Shown here piece after piece: positions 16,420-23,834 of a DNA stretch of 64,000 nucleotides. The stretch's first letter is position 1. The number at the start of each line of letters is the position of its first letter. The position numbers and the translations under genes are program-made. A model generated the notes under the pieces. It was not told the DNA's origin. It saw only the letters and a program-made list of their open reading frames with translations, and did no database searches. This stretch comes from Komarekiella atlantica HA4396-MV6 (GTDB taxonomy: Bacteria; Cyanobacteriota; Cyanobacteriia; Cyanobacteriales; Nostocaceae): the NCBI GenBank assembly GCA_019359395.1, contig JAHHHK010000016.1, positions 124,001 through 188,000 of the forward strand, given 5' to 3'.

Positions 16420-18027
16420 ATGCCTCTATCAAATTCTGTTATTCGTCGTTATACGCCCCCCACTTGCACGCTAGAAGTCTTAGCGCAAAGCTCGCCTTTG
16501 TCCCGCTGGATGGGAAAAACTGTCCTTAAACAGTTAAGCTTTGAGTTACGTTTTGACGATCCGCGATTACCAGAAGATCGCAGAGTGCCAATTCGGGGCG
16601 ATCGCGACCAACTCGAAGCTTTGTGTGATGCAGTCACAATCTATGTCCAGGAATTCCTTCAACAGTCTCCAGAAAGCTTTTGGGTCACATTCTCAGGGCC
16701 GCAAGAGTCAAACAAAGTACTTGATGAGCCAGAAGAATCAAAAAATTTACATCCCGCTTCGCTATCTGCTAAGACATTAAAGTCCTTAACCTCCCAGACA
16801 CCAGGAGCACAGATCCACTTAGAACCGAATAGCTATTTGACTCACAACCTATTTCTTGGTTCTCTCGCTAACCAAGCATCTGGTCGTGTTATTCAACTGA
16901 GTTTACTGCAACTTTTTGATTTGGCAAGTGCCTTAGATGAATATTCAGCTGATGTTATGGTATTGCCAACTCTCAGCAGTTCGAGTTCGAGTTCGAGTTT
17001 GATTCCTACTTGGGCACCTGTTGCCGCAGTCTTGGTGTTAGCTTTGGGTTTAACACCAGTTACCTGGCAATATGCTAACAACATCAGGCAACAACAGCAG
17101 ACTGCCAAAACTGTAGATCCATCAGAGGCAGACATTGCTGCCTTAGAAAGCTCACCTTCACTAAACTTTCCCACTCCTCAATCTGGACTCATCCCTGATA
17201 ATTTTCAATCATCACTGCCACCTCTAGGCTCCACTCCTGCGCTACCCACTTCCAGTTTGCCCCCAAAACCCCTAATAGCCCCTAATTCTAACTTCTCCAC
17301 TCAGTCTCAAATATCCCCTAATTCCAGTTTGCCTACGGCTCCTAAAACATCCCCCAATTCCAATTTCTCTTCAACGCCTCTACTATCTCCAAAAGATCCG
17401 CTGACTCTACCTCAAACGAAGACTCCAACTCTTCCCACCAATCCCAGAAGCACAGCACTGACCAAAATTCCAGGACAGGAAACCGCCATTCAACCAAAAC
17501 TTGGACAGAACCCAGCAGGCTCAATTCCTCAACCTGGAATTGCTCTGCCTGAGAGACAGAGTTTGCCATCCAGTCCCCAAAATGATGATTCTTTAGGAAA
17601 AGTTTCTCCTGGAAACAAACCCTCTTCAAATCTGCCCTCTTCAACTACCTCCCCTAGGACAGGTGATAACAATCCATTTATCGATGGATTAGGAGATGGA
17701 CGCAAAGCCCCTACGCCTCCAAATGTGGCAACTGGCACATTATTTGACACTCCTCAGATAGCAGAAGCTAGAGAATATATAAGTAAGCGTTGGCAGCCAC
17801 CTGCAAGATTGGGACAAACATTAGAATATAGTTTATTACTAGGTGTGGACGGCAAAATTGAACGAATTTTTCCCCTTAATAAGGCAGCAAGAGAATTCGT
17901 TGACAACGCCGGGATGCCTGATATTGGAAAACCTTTTGTCTCCGCTAATAAAACTGGGCAAAATCTCAGAATTCGAGTTGTTCTTAGCCCTGATGGCAAA
18001 GTACAAACATTTCCTGAGTCTGAATAA
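16420..18027 (+). CDS. DUF4335 membrane-anchored protein
   Basis: A 535-residue protein from the ATG at 16420 (MPLSNSVIRRYTPPTC); the TTG at 16357 is rejected because it adds unconserved residues. Residues 1-185 form the cyanobacterial DUF4335 domain (TPPTCTLEVLAQSSPLSRW ... LFDLASALDEYSADV). A serine run (SSSSSSSL) leads to a transmembrane helix (about 200-220, WAPVAAVLVLALGLTPVTW). Then come about 200 residues of Pro/Ser/Thr-rich linker with repeated PNS(N/S)(F/L) units, and a compact C-terminal domain (from about 445: EAREYISKRWQPPARLGQTL). Likely a cell-envelope protein; function unknown. Confidence 0.85.
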   Translation: MPLSNSVIRRYTPPTCTLEVLAQSSPLSRWMGKTVLKQLSFELRFDDPRLPEDRRVPIRGDRDQLEALCDAVTIYVQEFLQQSPESFWVTFSGPQESNKVLDEPEESKNLHPASLSAKTLKSLTSQTPGAQIHLEPNSYLTHNLFLGSLANQASGRVIQLSLLQLFDLASALDEYSADVMVLPTLSSSSSSSSLIPTWAPVAAVLVLALGLTPVTWQYANNIRQQQQTAKTVDPSEADIAALESSPSLNFPTPQSGLIPDNFQSSLPPLGSTPALPTSSLPPKPLIAPNSNFSTQSQISPNSSLPTAPKTSPNSNFSSTPLLSPKDPLTLPQTKTPTLPTNPRSTALTKIPGQETAIQPKLGQNPAGSIPQPGIALPERQSLPSSPQNDDSLGKVSPGNKPSSNLPSSTTSPRTGDNNPFIDGLGDGRKAPTPPNVATGTLFDTPQIAEAREYISKRWQPPARLGQTLEYSLLLGVDGKIERIFPLNKAAREFVDNAGMPDIGKPFVSANKTGQNLRIRVVLSPDGKVQTFPESE

Positions 18028-18211
18028 TTAATCAAGCTGCTTGATGCCAATTGCAAAACTGGTACAAACTATGTACCAGTTTTTATTTGATTTCAGCACT
18101 CTGGAGCTTGCCTTTTTGAGTCCAGTTACCAAACTGGTAATACTATTGTGGTTGGTAAATGTACTAATCAATACAATCACAGTTAAATCACTCAGATGAA
18201 AGGTAGAAAAT

Positions 18212-18496
18212 ATGCAAACAATTGGCCCTCAAAAAGATAGTGCAGCTTGGGTTATTCAAACTTGGGCAGCTTTTGTAATTTCTATTTCTATGACCACCTT
18301 TGGCATTGTGAATTTGCCTGTGGATAGCTGGGTTAAAGGCTTTATGGGTATGGGTTTGGCTTTCTCTATCGGTTCAACTTTTACTTTGGCAAAAACTACT
18401 AGAGACTTGCACGAAACTAGAAGATTAACTGCTAGGCTCGACGAGGCAAAAGTAGAAAAATTACTTTCACAACACGATCCTCTCAATCTAAAATAA
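18212..18496 (+). CDS. YiaA/YiaB family two-helix membrane protein
   Basis: A 94-residue protein with two predicted transmembrane helices (WVIQTWAAFVISISMTTFGI and WVKGFMGMGLAFSIGSTFTL) joined by a short loop, then KTTRDLHETRRLTARLDEAK, the conserved charged tail of the yiaA/B two-helix domain. It is an inner-membrane protein of unknown function. It is monocistronic with a clear terminator downstream at 18617-18646. Confidence 0.85.
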   Translation: MQTIGPQKDSAAWVIQTWAAFVISISMTTFGIVNLPVDSWVKGFMGMGLAFSIGSTFTLAKTTRDLHETRRLTARLDEAKVEKLLSQHDPLNLK

Positions 18497-18616
18497 AGGC
18501 AGTAAGTATCTGAGATATTTGCTAAAATTGGGTTAAAGTATTTTGAATTTGGGATTTTAAATAGTTGGTTTGGTTTGTTATCGCCACAATAGAGAAAAAT
18601 TAACTACATACAAAAA

Positions 18617-18646
18617 CAAAAGGACTGAGTTTACCAGTCCTTTTTA
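18617..18646. terminator. Bidirectional rho-independent terminator
   Basis: The stem aaaggact / agtccttt with the loop gagtttacc is followed by TTTTT on the plus strand; on the minus strand an A-rich stretch (acaaaaacaaaa) supplies the T-run. It lies between the convergent YiaA/B-like and ferredoxin genes and can serve both. Confidence 0.85.
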
Positions 18647-18668
18647 ATGTTGATTTAATATTTTGATT

Positions 18669-19130
18669 TTAATAACGAGACTTTTTGCTCTTTATCTTTT
18701 GCTTTTTACGCCGCCTTTCGCTAGCAGCAACCGCATGTTCCACCGGATAGCCCACAACAGGAATTACCTGAAATTTGCGTTCTTCCTCTAACTTTGTCAG
18801 AGCAGTGTAATCAACCCAGTGAATGCAATCAACCGGACAAGTGTCAATTGCCTCTTGGATGATTTCTTCCGCGTCCCCATCTTGGCGAATCACGCGCGAT
18901 CGCCCATAATCTGGTTCAATGTAAAAGGTGTTACGCGCAACATGAGCACAGTGCTTACAACCAATACAGGTGATTTCGTCAACATAAACACCCTTTTGGC
19001 GCAAGATACCACCCAATTCTGGTTCAAAACCAGAACGTTCTGGCGAATTTCGTAAAAAACCGCCTAATTCTGGTTCTAAACCGGAACGGTTGTCTTCTTG
19101 TTCTTCCGGCGACGGTAGAAAATCAGCCAT
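18669..19130 (-). CDS. 4Fe-4S ferredoxin of the Ycf35-associated operon, with duplicated N-terminal segment
   Basis: A 153-residue protein. The centre holds CIGCKHCAHVARNTF and, 30 residues later, DTCPVDCIHWV, the cysteine set of a ferredoxin with at least one 4Fe-4S cluster; a basic tail (SERRRKKQKIKSKKSRY) ends it. The N-terminal extension contains a direct duplication: RSGLEPELGGFLR and RSGFEPELGGILR, 17 residues apart (18999-19088). Its ATG overlaps the stop of the DUF1257 gene (TAATG), so translation is coupled. With DUF1257 and DUF2997 it forms a conserved cyanobacterial set; electron-transfer partner unknown. Confidence 0.92.
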   Translation of the reverse strand: MADFLPSPEEQEDNRSGLEPELGGFLRNSPERSGFEPELGGILRQKGVYVDEITCIGCKHCAHVARNTFYIEPDYGRSRVIRQDGDAEEIIQEAIDTCPVDCIHWVDYTALTKLEEERKFQVIPVVGYPVEHAVAASERRRKKQKIKSKKSRY

Positions 19131-19516
19131 TACGCACTCCAGCGCTGTACTACCAGGCGAATCGAACCATCTTCATTTTTTTGTTGTTCAGCAATTTGAA
19201 AACCCACACGAGTAGTTTCTTTCACAACTGTTTGGTAAGCATAGCGCTGGCTTACCTGGCGTAAGAAACCATCTACAGACAAATCTTGCTGCCAATATTG
19301 CAAGTCAGCTACCAATTCATATTCTTTGCCATTCCATCTAAAGCCGATGTCATAGCCATTTTTCTGCTCAATAGTAACTTCGGCAGGATGGGTTTGACCG
19401 CGATAACCACGTACCTCGCGTGGGCCTGGTTTCCAGTCTATGCCCAATTCAGTCAGAGCATCTTTTAAAGAATCAAGGTTACGGATTTGAGTCTTAATTT
19501 GGCTAAAGTGTGACAT
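19130..19516 (-). CDS. ycf35: DUF1257 / Ycf35 family protein
   Basis: A 128-residue soluble protein (MSHFSQIKTQIRNLDSLKDA, then WKPGPREVRGYRGQ and CTW-less C-terminus QIAEQQKNEDGSIRLVVQRW) matching the Ycf35/DUF1257 family found in cyanobacteria and algal plastid genomes. Function unknown. It is flanked by DUF2997 (39 bases upstream) and by the ferredoxin gene (overlapping downstream), so the three form one minus-strand operon. Confidence 0.93.
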   Translation of the reverse strand: MSHFSQIKTQIRNLDSLKDALTELGIDWKPGPREVRGYRGQTHPAEVTIEQKNGYDIGFRWNGKEYELVADLQYWQQDLSVDGFLRQVSQRYAYQTVVKETTRVGFQIAEQQKNEDGSIRLVVQRWSA

Positions 19517-19555
19517 GGTGGTTGTGAATTAATAACATTAAACTACTGTGAAAAC

Positions 19556-19765
19556 TTACCAATCGCTGTAAGTGGTTTGCGTATTCGCTAGGCTAGATTG
19601 CTGCACCTGAGCGGCGAAATATTCTGAGGTTGGCTCATGACTAAGTACTAGCCCTAACTGTGCCTCTATTGCTGCTGTAACCTCAGCGCAAGAAGCACCC
19701 ACAATGCCAGTGACTTTCTCTTGTACCCGACCATCTGGATAAATTATGAACTCTAATGTCTCCAT
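19556..19765 (-). CDS. DUF2997 protein
   Basis: A 69-residue protein (METLEFIIYPDGRVQEKVTG, GASC motif, E(A)QLG) of the DUF2997 family, which usually accompanies Ycf35. The pattern I.PDGRV.E.V.G..G..C...T..IE..LG is complete. It is the first gene of the minus-strand operon DUF2997-DUF1257-ferredoxin; the promoter should lie in 19766-19900. Function unknown. Confidence 0.9.
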   Translation of the reverse strand: METLEFIIYPDGRVQEKVTGIVGASCAEVTAAIEAQLGLVLSHEPTSEYFAAQVQQSSLANTQTTYSDW

Positions 19766-20392
19766 GCTCTTGGCAAACCACTATAGTACGCTTGAACTGT
19801 ACTGCTTTAGCAAAAGGCTAAAATTCTAGCCGTCGGAATTTTTCTACTTAGATACAAACTTGCCATTTGTTAACTAATGTTCCATCTCTCAAAATATATA
19901 TCTCAGAATCTTTACAAAAATTATTAATTTTATGAGCGTACACGTTAGTTACTAGTTAGTTTCTCTTAACCTCATTGATTAGTCAAGTTCATAATTGGGT
20001 TTGCGACGTGAACGTCAAAAGTCCTAAAAACAAGCATTAACGGTAGTATAGCCAACCTAGTTAGTTACAAAAATATAAAATTTATTGAAAACCTTTATCA
20101 TTATCCTTAGGTTTAACCTATTCTTTCAGGATATTGCAGGTAGGTTGGATACAGCGTAGTGTCAGCCTAGAGCCAGATGGTGTGGTGCGCGTAGGCGTAG
20201 CCCAACCTAGGCATTGCAAGTTTACATATACCTCTTAAGTATGGGTAAATGTCTTGAGCGATCGCCCCAACGATATTAAGGACTTTCGTCCACTGCACTG
20301 ATTTGTTTGCTTACTTACCCCAATTATCCGGTGAAATTAGCGAAGCGATCGCTACAGCATCACCTGCCTTAATGAAATCTGATGCCGCAACT
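19766..20392. other. Long gap with inverted repeat, no gene
   Basis: 627 bases. It holds the promoter side of the DUF2997 operon and a GC-richer island (about 20140-20215) bounded by gtaggttgga and cccaacctag, an imperfect inverted repeat enclosing gcgcgtaggcgtagccc, related to the dispersed repeats. HIP1-like gcgatcgc sites occur near 20258 and 20345. No coding frame was recognised. Confidence 0.5.
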
Positions 20393-21088
20393 TTAACTAA
20401 GAGTTATTGGAATTTTAATTGTGAACTCCGTTCCTTGTCCTGGATCAGATATACAGCTTAGCTGCCCTTTATGTTTTTCTACAATAATTTGATAGGCGAT
20501 GCCTGTCTTGAAAAGTTTCCTGCGGAGGGAAACCCTCTCGCAGAACTTTTCGCTGCGGCGGGCTACGCCTACGCTAATCCTAATCCAGTTCCCTTGCCCA
20601 CAGCTTTGGTTGTAAACCTAGCAAAAAATGCGTTGTTTTACATCTTTAGACATTCCTGCTCCATTATCTTTGATATGAATGCTAATCGTATTAACTGTTT
20701 AAGCATCTCTATGCCATCCATTATCGGCATTGTGATTGTCAGTGATCATCAAGTCAAGTTGATGTGCTTGATATTTAGTAAGAGCATCCAGACCATTTTC
20801 GGCTTCGATCAATTCAAAGCCTAACGGTTCGAGTAAGTTGATAATGACAGAACGGTTTTCCCAGCAATCGTCCACTACAAGAATTTTCTGTTTCTTGCCT
20901 GCGTAACCCACAATGTGATTCGCAGACTTAGTAGCATCTAGTTCAATCCATCCAGTTGCCTCAAGCAAATCGACTGCAAACCAGAACGTGCTTCCTTCGC
21001 CAATTTTGCTTTCTACCTGCAATTGGCTACTCATCATTTGCACAATTTGCTGACTGATAGCAAGTCCTAAACCAGTTCCTTCTGTCAT
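20393..21088 (-). pseudogene. Chimeric remnant of two histidine-kinase genes
   Basis: From 21088 the minus strand reads the end of a HATPase domain (EGTGLGLAISQQIVQMM, then GEGSTFWFAVDLL) and the start of a receiver domain (QKILVVDDCWENRSVIINLL). Near 20715 the receiver is frameshifted (MPIMDGIEMLKQ lies in another frame) and then gives way to the middle of a different HATPase (ISIHIKDNGAGMSKDVKQRI). This meets a TAG, shifts frame (FTTKAVGKGTGLGLA), is interrupted by a 71-base element (20501-20571), and resumes as YQIIVEKHKGQLSC to a natural stop at 20393. Two kinase fragments have therefore been fused by deletion and have decayed. Confidence 0.75.
20501..20571. repeat. 71-bp palindromic element inserted in a former GCGATCGC site
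   Basis: The sequence gcctgtcttgaaaagtttcc, tgcggagggaaaccctctcg, cagaacttttcgctgcggcg, ggctacgccta lies between GGCGAT and CGCTAAT. Removing it restores GGCGATCGCTAAT, which on the minus strand reads GLGLAIAYQIIVEK, a perfect kinase G2 region. The core is an imperfect hairpin (tgcggagggaaaccctctcgca). A shorter relative sits at 63684-63721 between the same half-sites. Confidence 0.8.
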
Positions 21089-21209
21089 GCGTTGGCGATC
21101 GCCTTGCAGACAATCTTAAAACTATGCTCTTGCTAAAGTTGAGTAGCCGTAGATATCCTCAAAGCATTAGAAATATTCGTCCATCAGCCACACCAAGGTT
21201 TTAGGTAGC

Positions 21210-21419
21210 TCACTCGGCAAACATCTCAGCCAAGATACCGAGAACTACTCTTTGCTCATCAGAACTAATTTGCCCAAGCACCTTAACCAATAGGTGATCA
21301 CCATGAACCTCAATTTCCACCTCTGTATGAATACCGCTTTGCTCTAACAGAGGTTTGGAAATACGAATACCTTGAGAATTACCGATTCTCACAATTCGTG
21401 TTTTGATAGCTGCGCCCAT
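21210..21419 (-). CDS. Orphan MazE/AbrB-type antitoxin
   Basis: A 69-residue protein (MGAAIKTRIVRIGNSQGIRI, then SKPLLEQSGIHTEVEIEVHG) with the SpoVT-AbrB/MazE swapped-hairpin DNA-binding fold. The RIGNSQGIRI motif is typical of cyanobacterial MazE. The C-terminal tail (SSDEQRVVLGILAEMFAE) would bind the toxin. No MazF gene follows (the next bases downstream lead into the kinase remnant), so the antitoxin stands alone. It could still repress its own promoter or counter a toxin encoded elsewhere. Confidence 0.75.
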   Translation of the reverse strand: MGAAIKTRIVRIGNSQGIRISKPLLEQSGIHTEVEIEVHGDHLLVKVLGQISSDEQRVVLGILAEMFAE

Positions 21420-21545
21420 GTTTAGGTCATTTTAGAAAGATTTAGTAATTACAATCATCAAGTACAGAAACGTTTGTTAGTTTCATCTCTCGGCGATCGC
21501 TACATTTAGTCATTGCAAGAAGCTGCAACGCAACAGTAACGTTGC

Positions 21546-21804
21546 TTAATACACTTGAGGAATAAAGAACTGCTCATTGCGGGGAGCACAAATGTAATCT
21601 TCAGCCAAAGGTCTAGACTGAAGCTCAAAGGGAAGAGGTGTCATATCTTCGTAAGGAACTTTGCTCAGTAAATGATGAATGCAGTACCTAGCCAAGCCGC
21701 GCGTCAATAGCCCAACCACTCTCAAGCCCCAAGAGGATGCCTCGGCCTTCCGCTTCATCAAAGAGGGTTTGTATGATCGTTAACTGCTGAGATACTGTGC
21801 TCAT
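21546..21804 (-). pseudogene. Short unknown gene split by a frameshift
   Basis: From the ATG at 21804 the frame reads MSTVSQQLTIIQTLFDEAEG, then RGILLGLESGWAIDARLG and a TAG near 21688. The adjacent frame continues with coding-like sequence, RYCIHHLLSKVPYEDMTPLP through FFIPQVY, to the stop at 21546. Removing one base at the join (near 21690) gives one protein of about 85 residues. I do not recognise the family. It may be a remnant of the same accessory set as its neighbours. Confidence 0.5.
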
Positions 21805-21945
21805 ACTTCCTTTAAACGTTCCTAATCAGCGGCGGCAGATAACCTTGGCATTACCACCAAGATCTCTCGTCCGTCCGCTTCATCGACTTGTTAGCCTGCT
21901 GTCACTGTGACTGATAGGGTTCTCCAATATCACTTAAGCATAAAG

Positions 21946-22347
21946 TTAATTCCACAGAAAAAGTTTAGGATCGGATGGCTCATATTCACCCAATACCTCA
22001 CTTGGCAGAAGCTTTCCTTGACCTAACACATCGACTGAAGAACCATCCTGAATCAGGATCTTGAATATAGGTTGGCTATTAACCAGCATTACTGCTTCTA
22101 AATCGATTACCTGACCATCTTCCGTTAAAATGACTAGAAAATCAGAAGATGGCAAATACACTTGCTCTTCATCATTTAATTGCAAGGTTAACCTTCCGCC
22201 ATATTTTCCCGTCGCATCTAAATCTGAAACCTGCCATTGACAATCTTTGTAGGTCTTTGCAAGATAAACTACAATTGAAGTAACCCTTTCCTCAAGACGT
22301 TCTTCAGAAGTTTGATTCAATGTAATTGCCCACAAACTGTTTTTCAT
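21946..22347 (-). CDS. Putative immunity protein next to a broken type-24-like polymorphic toxin
   Basis: A 133-residue acidic, soluble protein starting MKNSLWAITLNQTSEERLEE and ending EPSDPKLFLWN; no signal or membrane segment. I do not recognise a family. It begins 15 bases after the stop of a toxin gene on the same strand (22363), the standard toxin-then-immunity order, and its frame is intact although the toxin is frameshifted. Strand-rich middle part (GRLTLQLNDEEQVYLPSSDF). Assigning it as the antidote rests on position, size and charge. Confidence 0.55.
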   Translation of the reverse strand: MKNSLWAITLNQTSEERLEERVTSIVVYLAKTYKDCQWQVSDLDATGKYGGRLTLQLNDEEQVYLPSSDFLVILTEDGQVIDLEAVMLVNSQPIFKILIQDGSSVDVLGQGKLLPSEVLGEYEPSDPKLFLWN

Positions 22348-22362
22348 AGCTAAATCCTTTCC

Positions 22363-22718
22363 TTATAGCGGCTCTGGATTTTTACTTCGACTTGGAGTAC
22401 CTCCTGTAGGATTAGGCAACCACCGATGTTGGTGGGGTGGAGGAAGGTAGTCAGGTCGGGGCGCACCATTTGGGAAAGTTGGACTAGTAAAGTCGATATC
22501 TCTCACTGGCTTACCTTTGCTGTCAAATTCCCGTCCTTGATAAACCCGTTGATTCAGATTATCCCCTCTTAACTGGGTATGCGCTCCTTGCGCTTGGGAT
22601 CAGATTTGGCTGCACCTAACCGTAGTGGTTGCTGCCCTTTATATACAGGAGTACCATCCCTATACTGCGAGTGTATAGGGCGCTCATTACCGCCCAAAGC
22701 ACTTCCACGTCCTCCCAT
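22363..22718 (-). pseudogene. Small polymorphic toxin (type-24-like C-terminal domain), frameshifted
   Basis: From the ATG at 22718 the minus strand reads MGGRGSALGGNERPIHSQYR, then TPVYKGQQPLRLGAAKSDP, and meets a TAA. The next frame continues as QGAHTQLRGDNLNQRVYQGR, EFDSKGKPVRDIDFTSPTFP, then PRPDYLPPPHQHRWLPNP to a stop at 22363. The RVYQGREFD..GKPVRDIDFT.PT.PNG.PRP.....PHQHRW block is what I recall from 'polymorphic toxin type 24' proteins. A 1-base or 2-base indel near 22590-22600 splits the gene. Its start is 13 bases after the end of the DUF4417 pseudogene, with GGGAGAAAAAA as a possible ribosome site. Confidence 0.7.
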
Positions 22719-22730
22719 AGTTTTTTCTCC

Positions 22731-23411
22731 CTAGGATGAAAGTTGGTGAACTTTTGTCAGTCGGTGGGAGTAGCGTTGAACAGAAACTTTTTCTTCCAAA
22801 ACTCCCGGAAATCCGTTACCGTATACTAAAAGCAAATCTAGTTCACATCGCCGTAGCATTTCCTCAAGCTGGCCAGAAATAGCTGCCGTCCTAACTTATC
22901 CTTGCTATTTAATTTCCATAGTTGTAATCGCTAGAGTTCCTCCAATTGGCAACCCCTCAAAACAGAAATAGTAACTTTCCTCAGTAGACCAATTAACAGA
23001 AGGAATTACCTGCATACCTTGTTGAGTTCACCAAGATCCCAACCATCGATTTCGATATGTGTTCCATATTTGTATGGACAAAGGCCAGTCTCGATAAAGA
23101 CTGAAATCTGGTGAAATCACACAGTCGAATCGACAACAAATGCTTTGAAAAGCTCGTTCCGGGTATGTCCAAACACTATTAAACCAATGATCAGTCATAA
23201 AGAAATGGAGCGCGACATTTTCAAGTAAATCTTTGTCATACTCATCACTCTTTCGCCGTTCATCATACGGGCATAATTCATCGGGCTTTAAGTTGACCTT
23301 CTGCAAAATTGGAATACCATACTTTCCTGTATCACTTGGTATCCAAAATGTATTAAGGTTAGGAAAATTCTTGCTGTAGTCCAAGTACGCCTTTGATTTT
23401 ACTCTTCTCAT
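22731..23411 (-). pseudogene. DUF4417 protein gene with three in-frame stops
   Basis: From the ATG at 23411 a single frame reads FWIPSDTGKYGIPILQKVNL, HFFMTDHWFNSVWTYPERAF, CVISPDFSLYRDWPLSIQIW and NTYRNRWLGSW, then a TGA (23028-23030). It goes on in the same frame with VIPSVNWSTEESYYFCFEGL, PIGGTLAITTMEIK, TAG (22905), TAA (22896), and RRCELDLLLVYGNGFPGVLE to a stop at 22731. The whole 227-codon frame matches the DUF4417 pattern known from phages and mobile elements. Only the first 127 codons could be made now. It immediately precedes the small toxin gene. Confidence 0.75.
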
Positions 23412-23542
23412 AAATCACTTTGATAGCAAATTGCTGAGAATCATAGTGACTTCATATAATCCTCAACAACTGGATTAACGCTTAAGATATCGCAATATGT
23501 GATTTGCAGCTTATGTAAAATCACTTACAAAAAAGGGCAAGA

Positions 23543-23628
23543 TTGGGTCACAAGGATGTAAAAACAACAATAATTTACACCTTCTTAACCGTGGTCGTCA
23601 TGGTGTTCTTAGTCCTATGGATTTTTGA
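23543..23628 (+). pseudogene. 3' remnant of an integron-type tyrosine integrase
   Basis: The plus strand at 23543 reads LGHKDVKTTIIYT, the second catalytic-histidine motif and tyrosine motif of tyrosine recombinases. After a one-base shift at 23581 it reads LLNRGRHGVLSPMDF and a stop at 23626-23628, which matches the C-terminal end of integron-type integrases (HVLNRGG.GV.SP.DF). Only about 29 codons remain and nothing recognisable precedes them. It marks past integrase-borne DNA on the edge of the decayed 20.4-23.6 kb region. Confidence 0.65.
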
Positions 23629-23834
23629 TGCAATGCCGCGTGAAAGTTTACTCCAGCCCAAATCACTCAGCAATAATTTGTGGTAAAAAACAGATCTGGC
23701 AGGGAAAGAAACCAGGATAATAACGGATAATTAACCTTTATAGTTTTTAGCTATCAACCATCAGCCACAAGCCACAAGCGGGAAGTTGAGATGGTTAATA
23801 CTGAAAGCTTTTGATTCAACTCAACAAATTGACT

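Noticed and set aside
20471-20824. 117-codon plus-strand frame
   Set aside because: It is the antisense of the kinase remnant and of the inserted palindromic element.
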